Origin: Saccoglossus kowalevskii
Lineage: Eukaryota > Hemichordata > Enteropneusta > Harrimaniidae
Assembly (NCBI RefSeq): GCF_000003605.2
Contig: NW_003122908.1
Coordinates: forward strand, 1,067,259 to 1,129,711
DNA length: 62,453 bases
Direction: 5' to 3'
Shown: in pieces, positions 36,826 to 49,400 of the stretch
How positions within the stretch are numbered: the stretch's first letter is position 1
How the letters are laid out: every line of letters starts with the position of its first letter
Translations under genes and position numbers: made by a program
The notes under the pieces: model-generated
What the model was told of the DNA's origin: nothing
What the model saw: only the letters and a program-made list of their open reading frames with translations
Databases searched by the model: none

Positions 36826-39800
36826 TTGTTTCACTCATGCTTGATCACGAAGGCCAAGTTTTGATCATATTTATCATAGGTTCAACTAACGTTCACTTAT
36901 GGGTGTTGATCGTTATATTATATATATTATATTTATATTATTAGTCCAGTTTTGTGTTCGAAATTGAACACACACATATTCGCGCTGAGGGTCATATACA
37001 TTTTAAACTAAATATCTTCGGATGCACCTTAACGATGTTTGTTAAGCAAAGCGCATGTCACGAGAATACGAGTTGCTTTCTCGAAGGTGACAGTGGTGTT
37101 TGCTATAATACAACACAAATGCAAATATAACGTCCCTGTTTGGAACATGAACAGCACTTTTACTGGAGTATTGAAATGGATTAGCTTCAGAGTGAGACGC
37201 TTGGGATAATTCATCTTTTCTATTCATACAGTAGACTTGATTTTTTGCCTGAACAAATTATGAACAGGGAACAATTTATGAACATGTAATTACCAAAAAA
37301 AAAAAAAACGTTTTAGTATTCGATTTTGTACTGTACAAAAACTGTCATTTTAAACATCATTTCACGAAGATATAAAAGGGATCGCAACAATCAACAATCA
37401 CTGCAATTTGATACATATGTTCTTAAGATATCAAGAAATACAGACAAAGTCCTGTGGGCTTCGAAGATAATTTAAATTCTTGTTTAGTGCTTAAGATAAA
37501 CAACAATATTTCCTGATTTGCATAATCCTCTTGAGCCAGAATGTGTACGAAATCTCGCAAGATTTGATTTTTTCCCCAGCGACAATGTTTGTACCAAGAT
37601 ACGTTGTGCACAATTTGCTGAAAGTTTAATGTTTTTATCGGATATTTAGACATTTCAATTTACCATGACTAAAACACTTTTTTTCGAAATGATGTCGTTC
37701 GTACAACCAACTACTCGCAGGAAATATATACACTGCTCATTCCCGAAAACGCCCAGTTAGATGATTAGCTTTAATGTGATTGTGTATACCTGATTATCTT
37801 CTGCAAATACTCAAAGACTTTAGTAGCATTCCAGATTTCGATGTGTTTAATTACTTGATGTGCTAAAATCGGTATATGATCAGAAAAGAATCAAGGATCT
37901 TACAAGTCATTCAAAAACTATCAGTTTTATTACCCTGTCATGTGTTGGTAGCCAATACTCAGCGATGCCTATTGCAAGAGGAATTCCACACATATTGGCC
38001 ATTTGTTCAGGTCAAATGTTACGTAGAGTTAACTGTGTAGGGAATTTATTCTGATAAAGAAGTCGCATATACACATTTCTTTGACTAAGGGATAAAGAAC
38101 TGAATTCAACAATATTATGCGACAAGTTCTGCTTATTTTTATGATAATATGTATATACCTAGTTCGCATATAAGTTTTGGGTAAAAATAAAGTTTCCCGC
38201 CTGGTATGGTAATAGCATTTGACTCCGGCGAAAATTCTTACCCGGTTCGCACCAGCGTAATGCCTGTGACAAAGTTGTGTTAGGGGTGAACATTGTTATA
38301 CAGAATTCTTGAATTCTACTGACTTGTATGATTTTAAATACGTTTACGTTGGTGTTGGCTTGCGCATGCCCCAAAACGCTCATTTCTTGCATAACAGTCT
38401 GGTTTGAATGTGCTGACGCGTCAGTGAATTTTCCAGTTTTTGTTCATCCAAAAAGGATTTAACAATATATGTTCAACAATTGATGGTAGCAACGGTATTT
38501 GCGAATGGGGTCCCGTAAAAGCAAGTTTAATGCCGCACCAATAACGAAATTTAATGTGATCATACTGACAATCACAATTACATTATTCAAATCACGTTTA
38601 CAAGGTCATCGCCCGGATTGACTTCTCGCATCTTATTTTTTTTATTGTTATTACTTTCACCAGACAATTTCTCAGCAAAATATGCAACATTTACAACAGT
38701 TAAAGAACTTGACAAATCAATTAAATATCAAAATTTAAAAGCGGTTGAATTAAAACTGTTTTGAGTTAACGAAACTGCAAGAAAATGCTTTACAATAGAT
38801 TCAACAGATTAGATTAGATAGGACAAGTATTCTCAATAGCAGAAGTGTTGTTTGGCAGCGTTTCCGAGATATTCCTATAACTTGACACACTCATATATTC
38901 TGAGAATAGGAATAATGAGTTTAGTATATAATAAAATATGTGTAGCGTGGGTGGGCATGCGTTAATAAAAAAACATGGATTCCGCCGGTCTATATCAGTG
39001 AATGACATACTGTTTATATATGGTATGTCAATTATCAGCTACTCGATGAGATCAAATCACATTTTCAATTAATTAAACTCGAATAAACTCTCCGATACAC
39101 TATTTGGCTTCAAAATATGTCTTTATGATTATAGTAATATTTTAATAACTGAAAACCAGGGAAACAAACTTATTTTGCTCGTCTTGATGAAATAACGCAA
39201 ATATAACACACTTATACCACATGGTGCATTTGCGCCAGTACTATTGGATGGTCGAAATGCTGAGTTCTCATAAAAATGTCATCTCAGGTACGGCGTGTGT
39301 GTACTCTAAAATGTATCGAAGTCGTCCTGCCTTGTCCCGTGGTAAGTAATTGTTTAGTGTGAAGCACGTGAAGATGAATTTTGATGCTTAGATCCGAAGA
39401 TTAGCAACAGTTAGCCAATCGGTTGATCTCAACATTGAGACATGTTTCGATTTTTTTAATTTTGTTTCTTATTTGGCACAGTCACATTTGATTTTGATTA
39501 ACAATCATTCTGTACAAAAAAAAAATCTTCCAACAATTCAACGTGAACCATAAACGAGTCATAGAATAATATTTTCGTAAAATAAATCCAAATATTGTCT
39601 GGTATTAATCTTTTTTTCTTTAAGATATGATTGTGTAGTGGAAGGTTATATATTATCTTACAGGTTACATATATATGATACATATTCATTACAACTAAAA
39701 AATAAACCGATTTTTCATTTGTTTCTGTTTTAAATAGGTCAACAATAAATTCGGTTTTCTACCAAAAAACGGTGTATCGTTCATAAATACGAATCGTTCA

Positions 39801-40090
39801 TAAGTTACGGGAATTGTGGGATATTATAGAATAAACTACTCGATTGTAATAATTTTTATATATGTCTTTTGTTTCATTCATATTGTATTCTCTGGTAAGA
39901 ATTGATATTTTGTTTTGCCCCATTATTATTTGAATTCTTGTTCCATGAAAAGTGTTTAAGTGTTCGCCAGCATGGGGGTTGTATTTTAGTGGTGCAATTG
40001 TATTAATTGCGTTGCGCCACAACTTTGTAATATCCATGAAAACCATTTTTCATTACATCTTGTCGATTCCTCATGCATATCATTTTTACC
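36826..40090. repeat. Block P of unit 2
   Basis: Matches 10540-12000 plus 15860-17990 of unit 1 without the LINE fragment, long-TIR element, solo LTR or unclassified insertion found there. It therefore shows the empty sites for those insertions. Confidence 0.8.
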
Positions 40091-40148
40091 TTGCCCATAC
40101 CATCAAAGATGGAAGGGAAAGGTATATTAAGGGAAAATTTTTGTCTGG

Positions 40149-40190
40149 TGTTGTCGTTGTTGTTGTTGTCGTTGTCGTCGTCGTCGTCGT
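40149..40190. repeat. (GTT/GTC)n microsatellite
   Basis: About 14 GTT or GTC triplets. It produces poly-valine or poly-aspartate runs in the frames that cross it, which are not protein evidence. Confidence 0.9.
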
Positions 40191-40501
40191 TAATAATTGT
40201 TATTGTGTGCATAATAACTTTACTAATTCTATTCCAAACTTCATCAAACTTGGTCACCTTATTCATCAGTATAAAGTCTTTCCTGAGTTTGAACAACAGA
40301 TGTTCTGTATGAAAATATCATGCAAAGATTTAGAAAATCTGATAAAATATTTTGACTGTTTCTACTTGACTGATCACTGGTGATACACATCAAGGGTCAC
40401 TGATCTCAGTGGAAATATGCATTGTTGTATGTGTTCAACGAAGCAAATGATTTATCTTGTAATAATATCCTTGGTAATGTATCGCAGAATCCCATACTGG
40501 G

Positions 40502-40913
40502 NNNNNNNNNNNNNNNNNNNNNNNNNNNNNNNNNNNNNNNNNNNNNNNNNNNNNNNNNNNNNNNNNNNNNNNNNNNNNNNNNNNNNNNNNNNNNNNNNNN
40601 NNNNNNNNNNNNNNNNNNNNNNNNNNNNNNNNNNNNNNNNNNNNNNNNNNNNNNNNNNNNNNNNNNNNNNNNNNNNNNNNNNNNNNNNNNNNNNNNNNNN
40701 NNNNNNNNNNNNNNNNNNNNNNNNNNNNNNNNNNNNNNNNNNNNNNNNNNNNNNNNNNNNNNNNNNNNNNNNNNNNNNNNNNNNNNNNNNNNNNNNNNNN
40801 NNNNNNNNNNNNNNNNNNNNNNNNNNNNNNNNNNNNNNNNNNNNNNNNNNNNNNNNNNNNNNNNNNNNNNNNNNNNNNNNNNNNNNNNNNNNNNNNNNNN
40901 NNNNNNNNNNNNN
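40502..40913. other. Assembly gap, 412 N
   Basis: A run of N. Sequence on both sides (about 40090-41590) has no counterpart in unit 1. The right edge opens with a frame encoding SKIVVFEDVDSQEATVL and ending HQLTI at 41006, which may be the end of an unknown exon but is too short to judge. Confidence 0.9.
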
Positions 40914-42239
40914 ACTTCAAAGATTGTAGTGTTTGAAGATGTAGATTCTCAGGAGGCAACAGTACTGTTGACTTCTCCCTCCACTGGACACCAACTAACT
41001 ATTTAAGTTGATTTGCATACAAAGCAGAGATTGCAACATGATAGCTATTCATAAAGGGTGTTTTTGTTTTACTTTTCATATAATACAGTAGTCACACAAC
41101 GAGGCAGTTCATATTTGTCTCAGTAAATCATTAATTTTTGACAGACACCTGTACAAAATACTTGGACAAAAGCCAGCTAAGATTTTCTGTTATCTTGCAT
41201 GTTTTAAGAATCTATTCACGTCTAAATGCAGCACCTTTTTTTGCGATGTAGCATTTGTTTTTATACTATCTATACTATCTATACTATCTAAATATCTGAA
41301 TTACTTTGAATAAAGCTGGAAATTATGTCCCTTAAAATAATTAAACAAATAAGGCACCAATGTTTTTGTAAGATATTTACATCTTTTAAGGACATTCGGT
41401 AGACTGATTCCCCATTGTTGGTTCAACCCCAAAACTTGTTTGTATTCAAAATTAATTATGACAATGCATATTTATATTGAAACAACCTACGATAAAGGGA
41501 ATTATATTATATAACAAAGGGCAAGCTCACCAGAGTTCAACTATGTTTATATTTCTGTCCTATATGTTTGGAGTTTTTATTCTATAACAGTTGTCAGAAG
41601 TTGTTGAAGAGTACAATTATTTACCAAGTCACTGTCTGTTTTTAAAAAGACATGCAAAAACATGTGTTTTTACGATGTTGTCACAAACTGATTTAAAAAA
41701 AAAATTATAATCAAACAAATCATTTAGTTTTTAATCATATGTCTATGTTGTTCTTTTAATGTCATGTTATATTTTTCTTACATATGACCTTTATAAACTG
41801 AGGTATTTTAACCTATAAAGTTTAAATAAAGATTAAATCAATCACTCAATTTACTTTGGCGAAAACAGTCAAATATGGCAGGCGTGCTAGACTACCAACT
41901 ACAGGTCAAAGATTGAAAACAAGGTTATTATCTATAAATTTTGTGTGCTGTTGATATTGTATTCTCTGGCAAGAATTTATATGTAGTTTTGTATTATCAA
42001 TGCAAATTATTTTCCATTACATCTTGTCGATTACTCATGTGTATCACACAAGCTGTTTTAATTTTGTATTGTATTTTTTTTATCGTTCTACATATTTGTT
42101 TTACGAATGATCACAATATCAGTACATTAGAGTGTTTACAAAAACTTGCCATGAGACTTACTCTTGCAGCTTCAATGGTTACCTGTTAAGTTAACTGCGT
42201 TTAAATTATGTAAACCATATCTACAAGGAAACCCATAAC
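40914..42239. other. Repeat-derived region right of the gap
   Basis: 41590-41910 matches 18600-18930. 41941-42239 matches 17970-18263, including the LINE remnant at 42105-42239. Three ATACTATCT-type units lie at 41260-41290. No gene is called. Confidence 0.45.
42105..42239 (+). pseudogene. Degenerate LINE reverse-transcriptase remnant, copy 2
   Basis: Same as 18120-18263: ISTLECLQKLAMRLTLAA, then in a shifted frame LPVKLTAFKLCKPYLQG. It ends where the TTAA element begins. Confidence 0.5.
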
Positions 42240-42243
42240 TTAA

Positions 42244-42542
42244 AGGTTGGTAGTCGTCGCACCGCGCATGCGCGATATATATGGATCCCATATAAACAAA
42301 AATGGCGACTTTGACTAATGCGCAGATCAACGAGTACAAACTGAGACGTTGCCAAGCTTTAATTAGGTATTTCTTGATTATTGGAAGGTATTGAAGGAGT
42401 CACCGGCGATAATTAATGCAAGTCGCACCCAGGTCAAACCTCATACTTGTGATTTCCATTAGAAGAGCACACTTGAATTGTGGGGAAATAAATGTTTATC
42501 AACACAAATGTCGCACATGCGCGGCGCGATGACTGCCGTCCT
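42244..42542. mobile_element. 299-bp TTAA-flanked Kolobok/T2-like MITE, copy B
   Basis: TTAA at 42240-42243 and 42543-42546. Ends AGGTTGGTAGTCGTCGCACC and, reverse-complemented, AGGACGGCAGTCATCGCGCC. It sits at the same place as the element at 18268 (flank CCCATAAC), so the insertion predates the unit duplication. Confidence 0.78.
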
Positions 42543-42546
42543 TTAA

Positions 42547-44890
42547 CGTCAGAGTACAAGAATTTTAAAAAATTTTCTACCAAGTCATCTTCTATTTTTA
42601 AAAAAGACGTGCAAAAACATTTGTTATTACGATTTTGTCAGAAAATTTACTTTGGCGAACAAAGTCAAATATGGCGTGAAAAACTACCAACTACAGGTCA
42701 AAGATTAAAAACAAGGTTAATATCGATAAATTTTGTGTGTTGCTATGTGTTGTTGATTTTTTGACCTGGAGTCAAAAAGTAGTAGAGATCAGCAAATAAC
42801 CCCAGGAACAAACACTCAGCTCAGTTGCGATTCCACAGGACAAATCAATATGGTTCACATATACGTCGCCTACAGAGAAACAAAGCAATAATTGGGTTTC
42901 AATAGGAGGCTTCATTCATACAACAATATGACACAATTTTCATCGTGATGAATCTTGGTATGTCAAATCTAACATGTGTGTCTAACATGGTAAATTAGAA
43001 ATGTCTACACAGATTAATAAAGTTATGATAATATACGAATAATAACGACAATGACTGAAAACAATGACGCAATATTGTAATTATGACACACGAAAAATTA
43101 GTTTCACTTAATAAACGTTGATGATGTAAACTAGTTAAATTATGTCATTCGTGAAAAGTAGCAAACTAATCTTAAATTGAGGATACATCAAAGTATGCAC
43201 GAAGACAGCACATCGACCAACGTGCAGCGGAGGCCGATGCGACGGTGTACTGTCCAACTGCATACTTTGAGGTCTCCTCGTAATAATCTTATTATTATAC
43301 ATCTTTTCCCTTCAAGGATGAATCATGGGATTGCCGAAATCCAAAAAGTTAAGAACAGGATCAGCGAACTTCTTTGTGTGGAGTCCGGTCAAACCCTGGT
43401 GGCAGCCATGTTTGTTTTTATTATTAGAGGGCGCTTAATCATTCCATATTTGGAATTCGCATTTCCTTATATGGTAGTATGAAAATACCCGTAAAAGACC
43501 GCAAAGGTATGGTGACAGATGTATAATAATATAGATTATGGAATGCAACTAATTGGGAATAACTTTCCAAAATCACCCCAGTTCAGAATTAGGCAACCCA
43601 AGTCTCTAACGCTTCCAATTTTCCAGTTTTAAATTTGTGGGAGTAAGGTAAGTATGACTTTACAATGTAAGATTTCAAATTATCTCTTGGGAGGAATTAC
43701 ATGTTTGCCAGCATTTTATGTATCGTATTAAAGAACAGAAAAAACAACAACAAAAAGATGGGTGATCTGCAGCAAATGACCAGCCAAATTCCCAAAGTAG
43801 GAAATGGGGGCGAAACCGGAAATCTTTACAATTAAATAAAGTAACGGTCAATGAGAAATCGTCTCGCCGGTAAAAGATCGTCTAGTCATCATCTCGCCCA
43901 GGGATCAGTTGATTATGGGGCAATGAGGTCGAAGCAAAATAACATATGTATCATTTCTTGTACACAGGATAAATGCTGCTCGATGCAAAAGACCTATCAG
44001 ATTTCAAAATAATAATCTTTCTATTGAGAGACGGAAATCCAGGTCACTCAAATTAACCCTCGGTCAGTATAACAGTGGCTTTTCGGCCAAATATATACAT
44101 TAAAAACAAAGTTGCCTAAAATAAATTCCCTAATTATTTAATGAACAAGAAGTTCGAAAACAAACAACTCGCATATGTAACAAAGTTCACCAAAATCCCA
44201 GAAATACTGTTACTGTGCCTCGTCTGACACGACGTGAAACCATTTGACCATACAATGAACAGATCGTAAACCAATTTGCATATTCAAACGTAGGAACAAT
44301 GAAACTACAATTTTTTGCACACAATAGCATAGACCAGTTCCTAAACCCACATAGTGGCTGTCCCACCACACAGTAAGTGACTTTTAAAAACAGGTCATAG
44401 AACTATGTAGATGCTGCATAATACACCAGTCAGCTGTCAATAGACTTTATTTGAATGACAATGAGTTTCGTTATAACGTCCCGTGTGTCAAAAACAAAAC
44501 CGAAATAAAGATACTGATTTCAACTGAGGTAGACCTTCAGGCACTTTTAGAAATGGTATTCCATGGGATTATAATAAGGGCGGTATCCAAAATTACTTGG
44601 GTTAGTGCAATACTGGAAATAATACATCAATATTTTCTTTCTTGGCAAAAATAGGTTATTAGTAACATTGCAGTAAGAAATACTAAAAGCAATACGACAT
44701 GCATTGCTGTGGTATTATGTTTTCACTCCTATTGGTTTTGCGCCCCTGCTCAAACTGCTAGTTTCAGAATACTACGCCTAGTGCGTACAAGACACAGATG
44801 TGCGCTTTTGAAAACGTTCGAATGTAGGACGCTTTCAACCAGAAATCCTTGTGCGTCGCGTACCAGGACAGTCCCGCGCGTGCCAGCGGG
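42547..44890. other. No gene seen
   Basis: 42560-43140 matches 18600-19380. 43200-43400 is the inverted partner of 7800-7960. 43540-43720 resembles 19470-19700. The rest is AT-rich with scattered short frames. Confidence 0.4.
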
Positions 44891-45690
44891 TTAATTAGTA
44901 GGACCTCGCTATTCATAATAAATAGACGGGGTATTACAAATAAGAATTCGCCATACAGGACACGTGATTATGGTGTACTTTGCCATTTATAGAACACAGT
45001 GCAAAGTATCTTAAATTATTTTAAAACTATAATTCACTAATCTGGGCTCAATATCGAGTGTTTGCTATAAAATCCGGAAACTCCAATAATCGTTGCTGTG
45101 CGGTCACTCTGCCACTAGATGGATAGCTGTCGTCCTGTACATATTTAAACTTAGTTCAATGACGGGGGGGGGGGGAAATAACCTAACCGACAATAGAAAA
45201 ACCATATACCGTTGCAGGGTTGCTGTCGCTGCCCTCGCGTAAGTTATTTTCCCTCGTTCGTCCCCACGCGTGCCCGGACAGTCCCACGCGTGTCCGCGGG
45301 TTAATTAGTAGGACCCCACTATTCATAATAAATAGACGGGGTGTGACAAATCCCAAGCTGACCATTAGTAATTCGCCATATAGAACACGTGACCAGCAAT
45401 TTTTCATCCAATGCTTGTATCATTCAATTTGTTTACGTGTACCATGCTCTTCTTCGCATTATAGTGTATTTTGCCGTTTATAGAACATAGTACAAACCAT
45501 CTTAAATTATTTTTAAAATATAATTCACTAATCTGGGCTCAACTGTTTTGTGTCAAATCCGGAAACTCTAATAATCGTTGCTGTGCGGTCACTCTGTCTC
45601 TAGATGGATACCTGACGTCCTGTACATATTTAAACTTAGTTCAATGACGGGGGGGGGGGGGGAAATAACCTAACCGACAATAGAAAAATT
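44891..45690. repeat. Tandem duplication of about 410 bp
   Basis: Two head-to-tail copies (44891-45200 and 45301-45690) start TTAATTAGTAGGACC and end near a poly-G run followed by AAATAACCTAACCGACAATA. One copy is present in unit 1 at 19725. Both are preceded by GC-rich text with CGCGTG motifs. Confidence 0.7.
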
Positions 45691-46282
45691 ATATACCGTT
45701 GTAGTACCAATGATTCCTAGCAACCAAGCAACTACCCGGGTAACTCTGATTTCCAAACAATATTTGTTCTCCAACGTCAGAGTGTGATGACTTGAAAAAT
45801 TGGATCGACCAATCAAAGCGCGCAAAAAGTCCTTCGTCGGTGGCGGCGCTGTTAAATATTGATAACCTACGGCTTTCTCTATTTATCCCACATGTCAAAT
45901 TGGCGAAGACATTAAATAAAGATATAACGGCACAATATTTAGTTTGTGTGTATATTTATTACGTATATTACGTTATTCATTATTACTTTACAAATAGCTA
46001 GTTACCCGTGGAGCTAAGGGCGTGTAACTAGTACACTTACTTTATTCTACACAAAAAATATATCACTGATCCAACACTTTTGTCTATTGCCCTTGGTTAT
46101 AACCTACATTTATGTGACAAACTCCTTAGTCGGAAAATTTAAAACTGGTCATTCGGCGGCGCTAGGACCCATTGCCGTTTTCTGACACTTTGAGGTGCTT
46201 ATTTCATTTCCAATTTCATTTAATACGCTATATTGAATGTGGTACATAAAAGATTGAACATACCCGGGTTACAATGAATACA

Positions 46283-46414
46283 CTATTTATTTTGATAGAT
46301 AGCTTCTTTATGTGCTGTTTCATATACATTTGTCACAATATCATTCAAGTTCATTGTCGCATAGTTATGTTCCCCAGTTACATTACTCTCGTCGGCAGCC
46401 ATAGAGTGTGTTTT
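46283..46414 (-). CDS. Gene 2 last exon: cytoplasmic tail
   Basis: Same length as in gene 1 (43 aa). Starts KTHSMAADESN and ends EAIYQNK, then TAG. Tyrosines sit in NYATM, NVYETA and IYQNK. All three tyrosines and NLNDIVTNVYET are unchanged, but the +3 residues I and V of gene 1 are M and A here, so the ITAM-like fit is weaker. Confidence 0.72.
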   Translation of the reverse strand, partial: KTHSMAADESNVTGEHNYATMNLNDIVTNVYETAHKEAIYQNK

Positions 46415-49400
46415 CTTGTAATTTCTAAAAGTAATAATTCACAGGGAACACTGAGGGAATTACATTACACAACTGAAAAAATAAAATATATCTCTGATAT
46501 ATTTATAGGACGATGTATTTGCATAATATAATGTACATTTTACATGATAGTATTGTAGCACACATATCATATTATTGCCATACACAATTAAAACAATTAA
46601 AAATACTTGCAGATATTTGAGACAACCAACTATCATACCCACACCGAAACCAACAGCCAAACACACTGCACCAACACAGGCTAGGATGCCTGTGAATAAG
46701 AGGGTGACATTGTCAGACAAAACATTTTTAGCGTAGCACATTGTATGTTTAAAATTAACATCTAGTATCAGTATTTGTTATCTTAAGTGTAATCATACAA
46801 AATGATCGCAGCTTTTGTATCGGAAAGAAAGAAAGTATAACCTGTTATTACATTGCCACAACTTTCTTCTAATTGTGGTATAGTATGTGGAGTGAAATAT
46901 TCACTGTGGTTCACCGTTGAAGAATCTATTTCTATGTGAAAAATAGCATAAAAAATTAGCAATTTGTATATACATATAAGAGACAGTGGGAAGGTTTGTT
47001 GTCAATGCACTGACGATAATATCCACTGAGCTTCAAAATGAGTGTACGAGTTATAACATGAAAGATGTATGTGCAGTCTATAGCCTCAATATAACATGAA
47101 TCCATTATGTTTATTAAACTTACTATTGCATATAACGTTATTGTGGTTCCATAGACCACTTCTCTCACATAATGTAACCATCGATGTGACCGGTTCATAT
47201 CCATCGATACACGTGTATCTGCACTCACTACCATAATTCACACCATCCGAGCATGATGGCCATTCAGTATTTGATCCAGGTGGCGGTATATCACAAGTAG
47301 TAACTGGAAAAGACGATGAAATAATAGTTTGATAATAGATAATTAATTCGACTGCGATTAACAGGCTTGGGATATTACCACGAAATTGATTATTCTCTAA
47401 ATGCATTTAACTTGACAGTTAAAAGGTCACACTCAGTCTTCACATTTGTGTTAAAAACACTATTTAGCAGAGAAAACTTACTATTGCATTGAATACTAGT
47501 GTGATTCCATTGACCACTTCTCTCACATAATGTAACCATCGATGTGACGAGTTCATATCCATCGATACACGTGTATCTGCACTCACTACCATAATACACA
47601 CCATCCGAGCATGATGGCCATTCAGTATTCAACCCAGGTGGCGGTATATTGCAAGTAGTAACTGAAAATCAAAATAAAAAATATTTGACATGCGTGTATT
47701 CATCGTTTTTGATGTTATGCAGTTATGTTTGGCATGTATGTCACATATGCTTAAATATACCATTCATCCAGACATAGGATTAACACCAAATGTGAATAGT
47801 TGTTAAATGAATGTCATCTGTCATATTAAAGTCCACCAAGTGATCGGTCAAATATAATAGAATAAATCATAACAAATCATCTCCCAGTTTATGCAAATCA
47901 CACCGTCCTTCTACTCTAATGGCGTATGCATGTAGGACAAAATATGCAAACACACCGTGCAGGCTGACCTTTTCGTACATCGAAATGCAAAATGTACGGA
48001 AAGGTTCGGCAAATATGATTACTAAAATAATCGGGACAATATTGTCAATACAGAAGCAAGAACAAAAAACAACAACAACAACAAACAAACAAACACACAA
48101 TGACATTTCACATGTGCAGCTGACAAGATCGCGTCCACGATAATCGCAGATAAAACAACAAACAATGGAGTGCACAACTTGAATACGGAAATCAAACGCG
48201 CAACGGGCAGATGACTATTCAATAAATTTGTACGCGGTAAATACTAGTTATTGCAACATCGTATACAGAAGATTGTAATGTTGGATATGAGCGATGGATT
48301 GGATATGTATTGCATATGATGACACACAGTGCCGTTTGCTGATAATTGGTTGCGGGGGACCGACTGAATGTTATCAGAGGACTCCATCTTTTGTAATAGC
48401 CAGTAGGAATATTCGGAATATCTATCGTATAGTGATTGCTTGACTGTCGACAGTCATCGGATATAATGTAATTGTGTATCCTGGACAGTCATGGGAAATT
48501 CGAAGCATTTAAGCTAGGGCCTTTAGTCTGCAGGTTTCTAGTTATGAATAGTTATCAATAATTCATAGTTGATGATGATGTCATGAAATAAATTATATTA
48601 ACATAATGTATGCAGATTTATTCTAAATGCCGCTCCCCGTACGTACGCTGAGGTAGTTTGAATCTCTCAAAGATGGAGCTACGTCACGACACCCCAAACG
48701 TTTCCAGAACCAATCACAAACAGGAATAGACAATGAATTTTCGGATAAATACCTCTGTTTTCCCTCACGCTAACCAACTTTCCCCAACGCTAACGAACAA
48801 ATCTTTTGTTTTCTACTGACTTCCTGATCCTGATCCCGATCCGTCTTTGATAATATTGTCTCGCTGGTATTCTTTGCAAAAAATATCATCCATGATCTAA
48901 ACGTTCCAGCACCTTTATAACGTTAAGATTGGCCACAATAAAATGATAGACATCTCCGAGACTATCATTCGCATATGAAAGTACCCGGATTTGGTCAAAA
49001 GTCTTAAAATTGAATTGCAGCCCGGCCTAGCGCAATTTATTCACGCTTATTACGTTTATACACAATATTTATTATTAATAATAGGCTGTCACTAGTCGGT
49101 CGTACCTAATATTTAATATAATTTGAATATATATTTGAATATATATTTGAAGTATACATGTGTCTGTTTTCACGTCTTGTGAGTACCAGATCAAAATCCT
49201 CGAAATTGTTAATACAAACTAGATCATGTTACATTATAAATTTCATATTGAAATGTTAGTGTTGCTTTTTAGAGTTAATATAAGTGATTGCGTTAATCCC
49301 ACGGGAAATTTTGTATTAAGAGTATATACTAGTATCTTATATAAATATTCAGAAAGTAAATATGGGACTCACTGTAATACTCGCACACACCCCAGAGCCG

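Noticed and set aside
37423-37653. Minus-strand frame with IVHNVSWYK, conserved in part at 11250-11340 and 59130-59210
   Set aside because: The three copies are shifted against each other by indels and unit 3 has a stop, so the similarity is explained by block duplication. Slight protein-like character was noted but is not enough for a gene call.
40003-40383. Frames with long valine, serine or aspartate runs
   Set aside because: The runs come from the (GTT/GTC)n microsatellite.
40417-41006. Long frames in both strands
   Set aside because: Most of their length is undetermined bases (X residues) in the gap.
43177-43482. 101-codon plus-strand frame
   Set aside because: It overlaps the dispersed repeat that is inverted at 7800-7960 and is not conserved in frame.
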